Below are positions 22,037 to 32,970 of a DNA stretch of 64,000 bases, piece after piece (the stretch's first letter is position 1; every line of letters begins with the position of its first letter). The notes beneath the pieces are model-generated. The model had not been told where the DNA came from. It saw only the letters and a list, made by a program, of their open reading frames with translations, and did not search any database. Location: positions 3,038,001 to 3,102,000 of the forward strand of contig CM074698.1 of NCBI GenBank assembly GCA_037367355.1, in the 5' to 3' direction. Origin of the DNA: Neoscytalidium dimidiatum (taxonomy: Eukaryota; Ascomycota; Dothideomycetes; Botryosphaeriales; Botryosphaeriaceae). Position numbers and translations under genes: made by a program.

Positions 22037-24281
22037 ATGTCCGCCATCCCCTCCCTGCCGGAGTCGCTCCATCCGAGCAACGGCGTCCCACCAACCACCT
22101 CCCACGAAACCAACGGTGTCAATGGTCACACCACCACCACCAGTAAACCCACCACGTTCCGACTACATGAAAGCCCTGTCGAGAACTTTCGGCCCCTACG
22201 CGTCATCGTCATCGGCGCAGGGTACTCGGGCGTCTACTGCGGTATCCGGATCCCCGAGCGACTGCGCAACGTCTCGTTGGCTATCTACGAGAAGAATGAC
22301 GGCATAGGTAAGATACGGCCAAACTTCTCTTCCGTCATTGTCTTTAAGAAAAGAAAAAAAATTGCGACCACGGGCATCAGAAGTAAACTCGACCCTCCCA
22401 CTAACCCAACGCGCGCATGAACAAAGGCGGAACATGGTGGGAGAACCGCTACCCGGGCTGCGCGTGCGACATCCCCAGCCACTCGTACCAGTACTCCTTC
22501 GAGCCCAACCTCGACTGGTCGTCGCTGTACGCCCCGGCCAGGGAGATCCAGGCGTACATCGAGCGCACGGCGCGGAAGTACGGCGCCGATCGGTTCATCA
22601 AGCTAGGGCATGCGGTCAAAGGGTGTGTGTGGGAAGAGGAGGAGGGAAGGTGGCACGTCGAGGTTGAGGAACTCGCGACGGGGAGGACGTTCGTGGATAA
22701 GGCGGAGGTGCTGATCAGCGCGAGGGGGAATCTGAACGATCCGGCGTGGCCGGAAATTGAGGGGTTGAGGGACTTTCGGGGCGAGGTCATGCATTCGGCG
22801 AAGTGGAACGAGGAGTAAGTCTTCTTTCTTATTCTTTTTATTTTTCTTTTATTTTTCACAATGGGTGTGGTGTGAATATGGCGTCAAGAGGGCCAGGTCA
22901 GTCAAAGTAAACCAGCACTGGAAGCAGCTGTGCGGGTGGAGATGGGGCTGCCGAGACCAGTAACTGGACGACTGCTTTAAACTTTAGATGCTCCCATTTT
23001 GTTGCCATCATCATACTTATTCAAGCCTTGGCTGATTGTGAATTTAGGTACGACTTCACGAACAAGCGTATAGGAGTAATTGGTTCCGGAAGCAGCGCCA
23101 TTCAAATAATACCCCGACTTCAGAAACTTCCTGGAACACAGCTCTCCTGCTTCATCCGCAGCCGAACCTGGATATCACCACCCTTCGGCCAAGAAATGTG
23201 GGACAAGCTCGGCCTGACCAGCTTCATAAGTACGCTCCCTCACTCACCTCACGTCTAGCATCTGCTCACACCGCGTCCCCTAGTCCCGGACGAGCTGAAA
23301 GCAAGGTTCAAAGCCGACCCGAAACACTACCACCAGTTCCGCCTGGCCATCGAGGAGGACGCCAACTCCATCCACGCCGTCACCATCCGCGGCACGGAGA
23401 TGAACATGGGCGCGAAGAAGGCCTTCGAAGACAACATGCGCGCGCGCCTGGCCTCGAAGCCCGAAATCTTCGACGCCCTGCTCCCGTCCTTCTCGCCGGG
23501 CTGCCGCCGCCTGACGCCGGGGCCGGGCTTCCTCGAAGCCCTGACGGAGCCCAACGTCGCCTTCGTCACCGACCGCATCGCGCGCATCGCCCCGACCGGC
23601 GTCGTGACCGCGGACGGCCGGCTGCGCGAGCTCGACGCCCTGGTGTGCGCGACGGGCTTCCACGTGTCGGCGCCGCCGCCGTTCCCCGTGCGCGGCGCCG
23701 CGGGCCGCACGCTGCGCGACCACTGGCGCCGCCGCGCGCGCTCGTACCTCAGCCTCGCCGCCGACGGCTTCCCGAACCACTTCATGATGCTCGGCCCGAA
23801 CAGCGCGATCGGGTCCGGCAGCCTGACCATGATGATCGAGAGCACCGGCGATTACATCGTCAAGTGCGTGCGCAAGATCCAGAAGGAGAACATCCGCTCG
23901 ATGAGCGTCAAGCCGCGCCGCGTGAGGGACTTTATCGAGTACGTGGACGCGTATTTCGAGGGGACGGTCTTCAAGGATGAATGCAAGAGCTGGTATCGGA
24001 ATGACGAGGCCCAGATTACGGGGCTCTGGCCCGGCAGCACCATTCACTGCATCGAGGCGCTGAGGAGTCCGCGGTGGGAGGACTGGGAGTACAAGTACGT
24101 GGGGGAGGGCGAGGATGGGGAGGAGGTCAACCGCATGGCGTGGCTGGGAGATGGGTGGAGCGCGAAGCAGAGGGAGGGGAAGGATTTGGCGTTTTATCTT
24201 TATCCTGGGTTTTTGGACCAGCCGGTGCCTGGGAAGCCCGAGGAGAAGGAAGAGTACAAGGTGCGCCCGTTTTCATACTGA
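22037..24281 (+). CDS. Flavin-dependent Baeyer-Villiger-type monooxygenase
   Basis: Four exons: 22037-22307, 22427-22814, 23048-23229 and 23284-24281; 612 aa. Introns have GTAAGA, GTAAGT and GTACGC donors. Residues 1-50 are a Ser/Thr/Asn-rich leader. The FAD-binding Rossmann motif is VIVIGAGYSGVYCGIRI. GGTWWENRYPGCACDIPSHS follows across intron 1, as in BVMOs. The Baeyer-Villiger fingerprint FxGxxxHxxxW is present as FRGEVMHSAKW, and the NADPH-binding motif is IGVIGSGSSAIQIIP (exon 3). The second FAD contact region appears as ALVCATGFHV. Family knowledge: these soluble enzymes use NADPH, FAD and O2 to turn ketones into esters or lactones, and often act in secondary metabolism or steroid/ketone breakdown. 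The substrate cannot be read from sequence. The downstream neighbour is an NTF2/SnoaL-like protein, so a two-gene unit is plausible. Confidence 0.92.
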
Positions 24282-24999
24282 GAGATCCCAAGAGAGATAC
24301 ACCTACCTTAGGTGGAATTGGAAGCCATAAATAGTGTTTTGAATCATATATCACAACTACAAACCATACGCCTGCAGCCAAACACCCTTGACGCAGGCTG
24401 CCCCCTATCGGTCAATTCCTTGATAGTTAAGCTCTTACTGGAATAGGTTACAAGGATCGATGTGGTAGACGACAAAGCATTACTTCATTACTACATGTGG
24501 CAAGGAGCTACAGCACTACACCCAAGGGCTCTTGGTCATCTCGGGAAACAGTTCAGTTGTTGCCCTAATATGGAGCAGATGCGGCTCTCAGCGAAGCGAA
24601 CAAGCTCGGATGGGAGCAAACTCAGCCCCACCATTGCACATCCCAGCTCCCCACGGAACTGTTCCATGAATGGTGCAACAATTTCAACCTCACTGAAGAT
24701 CAGCCGTCGCCTTTTGTCAGCAGAATTTCCATACCGCACCTTAAACCAACGTAACACTCGTCGGCTCCACATGCCAAGCTATCCAACAACGCCGCGTTCA
24801 TCGTCAGGAACAGTTCCGCGTGCGGAATTCGAGCTGCTCCTAGGATGAATCCAAAGTCTACTAAAAAAGGTCAGTATCCAAACGTACAGTCGGGGTGTAG
24901 AACACCCACTTCGCAAGCTCTGCTGCACATTCGCCTTCATACAATCGCCACAGCGCTCACCCGATCTCTCCGCAGCACCAAGCACAACCTGCCCCAGAA
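24282..24999. other. Intergenic region between BVMO and the NTF2-like gene
   Basis: The spacer is 718 nt. A 78-codon minus-strand frame (24772-24536, starting MWSRRVLRWFKVRYGN) has protein-like composition, but no exon partner or recognisable domain. It could be a relic. The last 100 nt are CT-rich and serve the gene at 25000. Confidence 0.35.
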
Positions 25000-25488
25000 A
25001 TGCCCGCGATAACCGTTCCGGACTTCCTGCAATACCTCCGCGCCTTCAACTCCCGCGCCTACGACCCCCAGCACGCCTACTACGCGCCCGACATCGTCCT
25101 CGCCCTGCCCGACGGCACGCTGCGCGGTAGCCCGGCCGTCCGCGCGCACTACGCCCGCGTCCACAGGCTCTTCTCCGAGGCCGTCGTCCCGTTGGACATC
25201 CTCCGCAACGACCGCCACATCTTGCTCATCGAGCAGACGGTGTTCAGCGCCAGGGAGCCGGTGCCCGAGTTCTGCGGGTTCAAGTTTGAGACGGGGGACG
25301 TGTTGGTGCTGAGCGCGTGGATTCTGTACGATTTCGATGGCGAGGGGAGGATGACGAGGGCGATGGTGAATGGGACGGGGATGGACTTCCTGGGGGGCAG
25401 GAGAACGTTTGGGGAGGTGGTGGCGGAAGTGATGGGGAGGGCAGAGGAGGAATGGGGGTGCTGGGAGGAGGATTGGGAGGGTATCTGA
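25000..25488 (+). CDS. NTF2-like / SnoaL-like small protein
   Basis: Single exon, 162 aa. The pattern fits the cone-shaped NTF2-like fold: an N-terminal helix (VPDFLQYLRAFNSRAYD), then HAYYAPDIVLALPDGTLRGS, VRAHYARVHRLFSEAVVPLD, and the sheet strands HILLIEQTVFSA, DVLVLSAWILYDFDGEGRM. Family knowledge: SnoaL-like proteins include polyketide cyclases, dehydratases and isomerases, and also catalytically silent binding proteins. No catalytic dyad can be assigned from sequence alone. The C-terminus is Glu/Trp-rich and Gly-rich at the DNA level. Its position 719 nt downstream of the BVMO, on the same strand, suggests a shared pathway, but this is inference. The start ATG follows a CAGAAATG context. 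Confidence 0.72.
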   Translation: MPAITVPDFLQYLRAFNSRAYDPQHAYYAPDIVLALPDGTLRGSPAVRAHYARVHRLFSEAVVPLDILRNDRHILLIEQTVFSAREPVPEFCGFKFETGDVLVLSAWILYDFDGEGRMTRAMVNGTGMDFLGGRRTFGEVVAEVMGRAEEEWGCWEEDWEGI

Positions 25489-25910
25489 GCATTGAGGGGA
25501 AATATAGGGGAAGTGAGAAGGCTATCTTTGGTTGAGTAGATCGTGTTGAGATATATTGAGATTATTTTTGATAACATCAAGGTAATATACCGGTTTGATG
25601 TGTTCAAAGCTCCACGTTACCTGACGTGAACATAGGTAAATTTAAAAAAAAAAAAAAAAAAAGAATAAGTCGTATTGTTTTGTATTTGCTTGAGTCTCAT
25701 ATTTCCTCCTGGTTAAATGAGATCCAGAACATAAGTAGATCTTATTGTATTCACTCTCGTGGCATCGCAAAATGAAGCGCGGTGGAGTACTGTAGAAGAT
25801 GGATAAGTCTTTTCGTCTATAACTCGGAACCTGGCTTTAACTATTCTCAACCACGAGACAGCCTTAGAATATGAAGTAAAGTAGTGTTCTAATATATTAA
25901 AAAGGAAGTG

Positions 25911-25934
25911 CTAGAGATATCTCTCTTTATACTC
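25911..25934 (+). repeat. Direct repeat, left copy, with palindromic core
   Basis: A 24-nt unit with core AGAGATATCTCT followed by CTTTATACTC. It is 22/24 identical to the copy at 26626-26649, and weaker similarity extends about 20-25 nt upstream (TAAAAAGGAAGTG versus TAAAGAAGAACTA). The core is a perfect inverted repeat. Confidence 0.7.
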
Positions 25935-26625
25935 TAACCACGGCGGGAAGAGCGGAGAGCTGAACGCGGACATGAGGCTTGGGTGAAGATGAAGGCATAA
26001 CAGGGAAGGAAAGCCTGGAAGGAAGTATCAGTGATGCGCCAAACGTGCGGAAAGCAGAGCCCCTCAAGAGAGGATCCCGCCCACCCAGGCTTTGAGTGCT
26101 CAGAGCAGCCTTGACTCTTGTGAAGGGGCCGAGTGGAGTTCCCGCACGCGACGGACCGTAGGCAACGGACCCAGCTCGAGTATCGATGAACGGTGGCACA
26201 AGGAAGGCTGGCCCCTGTACAGACCCCAGTCCTTCTATCAAAGGGACCCGGAAACGGACGTTTGGCAGGTAGGAAGCTGGACAGATGGCCTGCTCACGAG
26301 AAACACGAGAGGTAGTCTTCTACGTAGTGCGTGCGCGGCTACCCGCGGGGGCGGATACCTTTGAACTGCCCTGCAACGATGAGAGTAGCGCTGGAAATGA
26401 TAGCGCAACGACGGGGCAACACTGAGAGTGCTGAGGTGACGATGAAGTTGATGGAAGTGGTGGTTATAATGAGGCAAAGAGTGGCGCGTACTGCCAAGGC
26501 TTGGCTTGACATTAACGCTACCGAGGCTCGGAAAACTTAAATCCCAGGCCGAGATATTCCGAATATTTAAAAATAAAACATAACAAATGATTTTCAAAAG
26601 TTATATATATACTAAAGAAGAACTA

Positions 26626-26649
26626 CTAGAGGTACCTCTCTTTATACTC
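26626..26649 (+). repeat. Direct repeat, right copy, with palindromic core
   Basis: This is the second copy, 715 nt from the first. Its core, AGAGGTACCTCT, differs from the left copy at two positions that pair with one another in the palindrome, so the inverted repeat is kept. The trailing CTTTATACTC is identical. Confidence 0.7.
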
Positions 26650-26757
26650 GAGTCGGCTAATACGCAGCTGAAACTATACTGAAGCTAAATACACGTGATT
26701 TTCTAATACTTTTCTATATGCTCTACGGCGCCCTTTCCCCTCGACCTTGCTGAGTGC

Positions 26758-27401
26758 TTAAGCGTCCCCAATCTCCGCCTGCGCACTGCTGTAGCCGCAG
26801 TAGAATCCGACAATCATGGCGAAGAAGACCAGGACGTGCCAGAATATGCCGCGTGACCATTCAACCCAGCGCGGCGCAACCAGCCCAACGATAGACCTGT
26901 ACAAAAAGGCCACAAAAGTGCCAAACACGACGAGCATCATGCAGTTGAGCCAACCATACAAGATCGGCTTCTCAACGAAGTGCTTGCCCTGGATGTTCTT
27001 CATCGTCGAGCGCATGACGAATGCGACTGAGACTACGACGTGAAGCGTGACCCAGAAGATGAAAGCAGCCAGTTTGAGTTTCGGGAGACTGTATAGTTTG
27101 GCTTTGAGTAGGTTTCGGTGAGACTGTTGGGGGGCGGCATTTTCGAGGTCCCTTCTTGGAGAGACTGCTTGGCGCGTGGAGGTGGAGGCATGATTGGAAG
27201 TTGTCGAATAATTTTGAGCTTGGTTCAGTAGCTCCTGACGTCTCTCGGCTACATCTTTGCACGGTGAGATGGAAGCCTTGACCCTTGACTGGAAGAATTA
27301 CCGGAAGTGCGCGTGTGAGAGCGTATGTTTGTAGCAGAGGGGGGAGGCGTGTAACAAGGAGTCCGCGCTCCGTCGGTAGAAGCGCTGTTGGAAGCAGACA
27401 T
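26758..27401 (-). CDS. Small membrane protein with three predicted helices, unknown function
   Basis: Two exons are inferred: 27401-27302 (ATG, MSASNSASTDGARTPCY) and 27248-26758, with a 53-nt intron (GTAATT donor, TAG acceptor); 196 aa. The intron is needed because the two frames differ; the join has no canonical CTAAC branch point, so the N-terminus is less certain. The N-terminal 90 residues are Ser/Thr/Gln-rich and polar (AERRQELLNQAQN). Then come three hydrophobic helices, approximately LKLAAFIFWVTLHVVVSVAF, NCMMLVVFGTFVAFLYRSIV and IFWHVLVFFAMIVGFYCGYS, ending in a short acidic tail. No family is recognised. It lies downstream of, and co-directional with, phosphomannose isomerase. Confidence 0.55.
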
Positions 27402-27743
27402 GGATGCGGAGGTTGTGTTGAGTGAGTCAACGAGACTTCGCAATTGAAAGCAAATCTGAGTTACATCCTTCTATATATACAGAACACGTGGCAATGGAGC
27501 CATGGGCCGGATAATGGAAGGTCGAAGTGCGGATGACCACCGATGGAGTCTGGTACAATTACGTGGTTGGCCCAGGGTTCCGGTAGTTTTGAGATGACAA
27601 GACCATGGTTCATGTATGGGAAATAACGCTCTATCTGACTTTCATCTCGGGAATTTAGATTGAATGTTTCTAATCCCCATTGTTATTAGTGACGGCATCA
27701 AGATTCGTGGTATCATTATACTACAGCGTCCGGGAACTTCATT
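27402..27743. other. Short intergenic region
   Basis: These 342 nt are the promoter side of the small membrane protein gene and the 3' side of phosphomannose isomerase. No distinct element is seen. Confidence 0.4.
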
Positions 27744-29114
27744 TTACTCCACGTAGGCAGTGAAAATCTGCAGCGCCTCTTTCGCGTCCACTTCCAATTC
27801 GACACCCTGACCAATAAAGTACACATAACCTTCCTTGATCTCATAGCTCTTTCCATCAGCCTTCAGCTCGCCCCAGCCTTGCGAGCATATTAAGGTGCTA
27901 GGGCCACTGACAGCTGCGAGATTTTCAGTCGCACCGCTGGGAATTTCTGACGCCAGCATGTTGAACTCGCTCATGGGTGGAGCGTAGATCTTGGTATGGC
28001 CGTTCTTGCTGCCCTTGTACGGCTTGCTTGGAAGGATGGCCTCTTTGGCATCATGTGGGGTAAAAGTCAGGACAGAAATGAAAGTCTCGACGTTGTCACG
28101 TTCGGCGCGTGGACAGAAACCGGTGTTGAGGACATTGTTGGATCGAGCCATGCACTCGATGATATCGCCGGCGAGATAGGCATGGATGCCGTCAGCAGGG
28201 ATGTAGATGCTCTCACCGGGCTGCAACACCAGGTAGTTCATAGTTATCAAAGCAACAAGACTTCCAGGATCCTGCCATCACGGGTCAGCAGCGGCTTGGG
28301 GTGGTACAGAAATTCTCAGGCATACCGTCTTCCCATACTGATCTTGCAAGCGTGGGAGCAATTCCGGGATATTGGTGTGCTTTCCGAACGCCGATGCGGG
28401 GACCTTCGCTAATGCCTCTTCCACCTCCTTAACTTCGGCGTCAGAGGCTGAGAGCATACTCTGCACCACGTATTTCAAGGTCTGATCATCGAAATTAGGC
28501 TTCTGAATATGCGGCAAAAACCTCTGAAGAGGCTCGAGCAGCAGGAGCTGTTTGATATCATTCAGAGGCTTGAAGCCACAGAAGGCCTCGAACTTAGTGA
28601 GGGCGATCGCAATCTCAGGTTTGTGGTTGGGATCGGTGAACCCTGAGGGATTCTTGGAGTGTAACTCTGATGCGAGGTCCTTGTTCTACATAATCGTAAG
28701 AAGTTGTACAAACTATGGTATGGAACTGACTTACCGGGTGCAACTGTAGTGGGAGAGCCTTGGCAATGGACAAGACTTTGGGAAGGTAGGGGAGATTTTG
28801 ACCGAACTTCTGGACTACGCGCTTACCCATAAGTTCGTCAGGAAGTTTGTTGATGTAGTCCTGGAGATTCTCGCCCGACTCCAGAACATACGCAGGCAGT
28901 TCTGGATATGTGCCATACCACCTGCAAACGTGAGTACGAGAACATAGCAGAGGTTCTATAGTACATACATCTCAGCGTAAGGCTTACTTTCGTCGATCTT
29001 GAAATCTGTGCCGGGTGTCTTCGCCGCTAGGCGAGCAGCAACAGACTGCGAGCCTTGCTTGCCCCAGGGATACTCATTGCAATAGCACTTGAGCTGGACG
29101 ACCCTTTGAACCAT
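27744..29114 (-). CDS. PMI40: Mannose-6-phosphate isomerase (type I phosphomannose isomerase)
   Basis: Four exons: 29114-28969, 28921-28735, 28685-28326 and 28271-27744; 406 aa. The introns are 47-54 nt with GTATGT, GTAAGT and GTATGC donors. Conserved blocks read in order: CYCNEYPWGKQGSQS near the N-terminus, MWYGTYPELPAY across intron 1, LSIAKALPLQLHPNKDLA (Zn-site Gln/His, split by intron 2), the family signature FTDPNHKPEIAIALTKFEAF, and YIPADGIHAYLAGDIIECMA near the active site. The enzyme interconverts fructose-6-phosphate and mannose-6-phosphate with Zn in the cytosol, feeding GDP-mannose for glycosylation and wall mannan. This fits with the Mnn11-like mannosyltransferase gene next door, divergent across about 1 kb. 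Length and all motifs are normal. Confidence 0.95.
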
Positions 29115-30098
29115 TATGGCGGTGGTGTAGAGTTTAGAGAGGAAGGTGAAATCAATTGATGTGGAATAAGTAGTGGCAAAGGGCAGAATGCAAGAACAGC
29201 GTTGGGGATTGGTTTTAGCAGGAGACGGCGGAGGAGCAAGTTGATTATGAAGGCAGAGCTGCAGAGGTCAACGTCATAGTAGCGTCGGCGACTCGGCACG
29301 GTCTCCACCGTGTGATGGAAACCGCAAGCGCAAGCACCAGTAAGCTTAATAATTGGGAAATAAATTCGAGTTGTGGAGAACTCTCCGTGCTATGAGAAGC
29401 CGAATGCCGTCACTCAACGCGCCTCGCGCTCGCAGTCACGACGCCATCGTGCATGCCAGATTATGACGTATGAATAGCGAACGGTCTTGGGATCCAGGGC
29501 GATGGGGGAAGTAGGGTGTTAGGAATGAACAAGAGTAAGCAAGAACACGAGTAGACTGTAGGTCATACGTCACGTAAACTCTGGATTATCTGATGGCCAG
29601 AGGCTTCATGGTCGTATTAACAGAGAGTCTGGAGAGAAAGCGAGGCGCGAGGCTCTGACGCAAATAGGCGGCAGCGACAGGGATGGCGGGCGGCATGCGG
29701 CGGCGCAGAGAGGCCGCCGCGGAACGAGACGACGGCCCAATCAAAGCGGCCGCGCTGCTCACCGCCCGGATGCGATCCAGGGTCCGCCGCGTTGGCGAGG
29801 GCCGGGGCGGCGAGGGAGATTGCAGCCCTCTTGGCTCTCACCCGCGCTGCCGCATCTCGTATGCCACCGTAGTAAACGACTCTGCTGACCCTCTCTCTCG
29901 AACTCGCCCGTTCGACTGCTGCGCCCTTCGCGGCCTACATATCTGCCGCTCGCTTTCCCAGGACCATGTCGCCCTGATCGCCAGACTCGCCGCCTCAAAG
30001 TCCGCTCTCCTTGCGTGCGCCGCATCCCTCCGCCGATACGCCAGCTCTATCATTCCAATTTCCTCTCATTCAACCTCTCCCCCGACCAGATTTCCGAC
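29115..30098. promoter_or_regulatory. Divergent intergenic region between PMI40 and MNN11
   Basis: The spacer is 984 nt between two mannose-pathway genes. The MNN11 side (29700-30098) is very GC-rich and contains long fortuitous frames. A pyrimidine-rich leader precedes the start. Shared regulation is possible but no site is identified. Confidence 0.35.
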
Positions 30099-31171
30099 AT
30101 GCACTTTGCATTCCCCCCGCGCAAGACCTCGCGCCCCCCGCCCTACGTCGCTGCTGCCAATGCCCGCAGCCATGGCTCCATCCTCACCCGTCGCATGGCC
30201 AGACAGCTCGCCATTTACGCCCTGGTCGCCCTGGCCTTCCTGTACCTGCTGAAGAATTGGTTTTCGAGCGGCCCGACGGCGGAATACATTCCAGCGGGTA
30301 CTCCGCCGGTCGTAGTGGTCACAACCTTCGATGAGGATTTGTCCGAGTCTTTCAAGAAGAAGATCAGGCTGAACAGGGAAACCTACGCGGAAAAGCATGG
30401 TGAGTCTAACGTTGGCGGCTGGTTTCCTACTTTGCTGGCCAGCGCTGATGATCATAGGGTATGCGACCTTCTTTACCAACTCCTCCGACTACGACCTTGG
30501 GGATTATCCCATTAGCTGGGCCAAGGTTCCTTCCATGCGCCATGCCATGACCGCATTTCCTCACAGCACCTACTTCTTCTACCTCGATATCAACAGCCTT
30601 ATCGTGAATGCGGATCTGTCTCTTGAAGACCATATTATGCAGAAATCGCGCCTGGAGGATCTCATGATTGTCGGCCTTCCAGTCGTACCTCCGGATAGCG
30701 TCATTAAGACTTTTGCCCACTTGTCCGGCGACAACATCGACCTGGTCTTGACCCAAGATGCTGAGAACCTGTGCCAGAACAGCTTCGTCATTCGGCGCGG
30801 GGACTGGGCCAAGTTCTTTCTGGATGCCTGGTTCGACCCGCTTTACCGTTCGTACAATTTCCAGAGGGCCGAGGGCCACGCTCTGGAGCACATTGTTCAG
30901 TGAGTACTTGTTAATACATGATCTAAAGTGGATTCGTTAGTGACCAAAACTCAGGTGGCATGGCACGGTCCTGGCGAAGCTTGCCCTCGTTCCACAACGC
31001 ATCATGAATGCCTACACCCGCAGCGAGAGCGGGAACAACAAGGACAGCATGTACCAAGAAGGCGACTTCATTGCTGCGTTCCCTGACTGTATTGATGACA
31101 AGAAGAATACGTGCGAAGATGACATGGCTCCGTGGTTCGGCAAAGTATTGGAAACGTCTAGTTCGTCGTAA
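30099..31171 (+). CDS. MNN11: Mnn11-like alpha-1,6-mannosyltransferase subunit (GT34 family)
   Basis: Three exons: 30099-30399, 30458-30899 and 30955-31171; 319 aa. Topology is type II: a short basic cytosolic tail (ARSHGSILTRRMARQ), one membrane anchor (LAIYALVALAFLYLLKNWF), then the lumenal domain. GT34/Mnn11 landmarks are MRHAMTAFPHSTYFFYLDIN, NADLSLEDHI, NSFVIRRGDWAKFFLDAW, HALEHIVQWHGTVLAKLAL and the final YQEGDFIAAFPDCID. Family knowledge: Mnn11 works with Mnn10, Anp1 and Mnn9 in the Golgi M-Pol II complex, elongating the N-glycan mannan backbone. Where yeast Mnn11 has an acidic D-x-D-like motif, this protein reads YLDINSL, lacking the second Asp, so it may rely on a partner subunit. 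The exon 1 ATG is the first in frame ahead of the anchor. Confidence 0.85.
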
Positions 31172-31678
31172 TGACGAGTCCAATTTTTGGTTGTATGGCG
31201 TTGTGGTTATATATCTCTGTGAATGGAGACATGATATCCGTGTGTGGCGTTTGGTTCGCTACCTGCATATCCGGGCCTGGACATCGGCCTTGTCTTTAGT
31301 ACAGTGCAATTTAATATTCTCTTGATGTCGCGCACTGGTGATGCAACTACTTCTTATGATCATAGATGATATGACGCCTGTATATCTTTTGATTTACCCT
31401 TCAGCCTCGAGCATTTGATGCCCCCAGGAGAGTCTGTTCGTTCCAATACTATATGCTTGACGCAAATTTGCGAGACTTAGTAATTTTCTATAAACGCCGT
31501 CAGTGTAGGCATTACGGCCACTAATTTAGCCACCGGCAAGTTAGCCGGCGAATTTCCTTCCAACCCAACGCGTCTAAGCGTTGCACTCTTCAAACAACGT
31601 ACACGCTCAATCTCTACACTTAGCCGCGCGTCTTCAATCAACTGCTGCTAGGCTGAGAAGTGAGCTTTAACATCCACG
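31172..31678. other. Intergenic region
   Basis: These 507 nt between co-directional genes are moderately AT-rich. There is no feature beyond a likely 3' UTR and the promoter of the next gene. Confidence 0.4.
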
Positions 31679-32862
31679 ATGCTGCCGCCGATAGACCAGA
31701 CCACTCTAGAGCGGAACCAAAAATTCAAGGTGCTCTACGAGGACATAGTGCGAAATAAGCTCAATGCCGACGCGTCAACAAAGGACGTAAAGAAGCAGCG
31801 GGTGATAGACGAGGCTAGGAAAGTGAGTTATCGCATACAATATCAGAGAGAGAAGATTTTGTTATGCCCTCAACTCCTGCACTAGCTACGTCATTTTATT
31901 TCATTCTATTCTTTCAAAGCTCAAAACGGCTGCTAATCAAACCAGGAATTGACCACAAAACGGACCGAGATGGCGAAGACACAAATATTAACAACATCTC
32001 TCGATACTCTCAGCGCAAGAGCAGCCGACTTACCTGACGAAGTTCCTACTTTCCCAGAGCTAAAGTTCCGCAGAAGCACACCATCGCTAACCAACTCCCA
32101 GCTACACGAAGTTATCACCATCATCGCCGCCCAACTCAACAACCGCATTCCCCCCTCCGAGCGCGATATCCTTCAAGAAGACATCCAATACTTCACCGTA
32201 AGCCTTACTCCCCAATTATCCCCTCATTTCCCCGCCCCAAAACCCACCACCCGCTCACCCAACCACCCCACCAGGACCACATCGTCCCCATCTCCCGCGC
32301 CCTCTCGGCGCACCTCAAGTCCACCGCCCTCCAGCTCTGCCGCATCGCAGAGCCGGAAACCGAACCCTCGCCCGCGTCCTCGATCCCGGCTCTGCCGCAG
32401 ACCGCGCTCGACCAGCAGGCCGACCTCGCCGCCGCGGCCGCGGACCTCGCCGCCCGCCGCACCGCCCTCGCCGACCTGACGGCCTCCGTCCTGGGCGCCC
32501 AGACGCAGGTCCTCGAGGTCGCCATCCGCGTGCTCGAGCAGACGGTGCACGGCAGCGCGGCGCGGGCGGTGCGCGCCAGGGCCGAGCACCTGGCCGCCGT
32601 GGCGAAGGGGCTGGAGTTGAAGCTGGGGATCTTGGTGGCGGGCGAGGCGGGCGGCGAGCTGGAGCGGGCGGTGGAGCGGTACGCGGCGTGGTTGGGGGAG
32701 GAGAGGCGCGAGTTGGCGCACAGGAGGGAGGTGGCCGAGGAGCGGCTGAGGGGGTTCGAGGGCGAGGGGAAGGTGATGAGGGAGGTGGCGAGGAGGTATG
32801 GCGAGGTGGAGGCGGAGATTGAGAGGGTGAGGGAGGAGGTGGGGAGGTTGGAGGGGCGGTAG
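31679..32862 (+). CDS. Coiled-coil protein of unknown function
   Basis: Three exons: 31679-31822, 31946-32197 and 32275-32862; 327 aa. The introns have GTGAGT and GTAAGC donors and CCAG acceptors. The protein opens MLPPIDQTTLERNQKFKVLY and has a heptad-rich first section (STKDVKKQRVIDEARKELTT). A segment ending QLNNRIPPSERDILQEDIQY follows, then long Ala/Glu/Arg-rich helices (ADLAAAAADLAARRTALADL) to the C-terminus. The pattern suggests a structural or complex-assembly subunit such as kinetochore, microtubule or spliceosomal coiled-coil proteins, but I recognise no specific family. The extreme GC content of exon 3 inflates apparent Ala/Arg content. The neighbours (a mannosyltransferase and a dehydrogenase) give no clue. 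Confidence 0.65.
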
Positions 32863-32970
32863 GGATGGGGGTTCATGGATGCTTGTGGATGGGTGGGTAC
32901 TATGGACGGTGGCGTGCGATGCTGAGATGTATATGATCGTTTGATTGTCGATTTGAATACCGGAGAAAAG

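Larger units (their letters stand above)
25489..26757. other. Gene-free segment containing a repeat-bounded, possibly mobile stretch
   Basis: AT-rich 3' flank (A-run at about 25644-25662) is followed by a GC-richer block (about 25935-26540), bounded on both sides by AT-rich sequence carrying the same direct repeat (separate entries). Within the block, minus-strand frames of 104 and 119 codons are open but match nothing I know. A degenerate short element or a solo repeat insertion is the most economical reading. Confidence 0.4.

Noticed and set aside
24462..24848. 128-codon plus-strand frame between the BVMO and NTF2-like genes
   Set aside because: It does not begin with ATG, has no motif, and overlaps an equally plausible minus-strand frame; neither can be supported.
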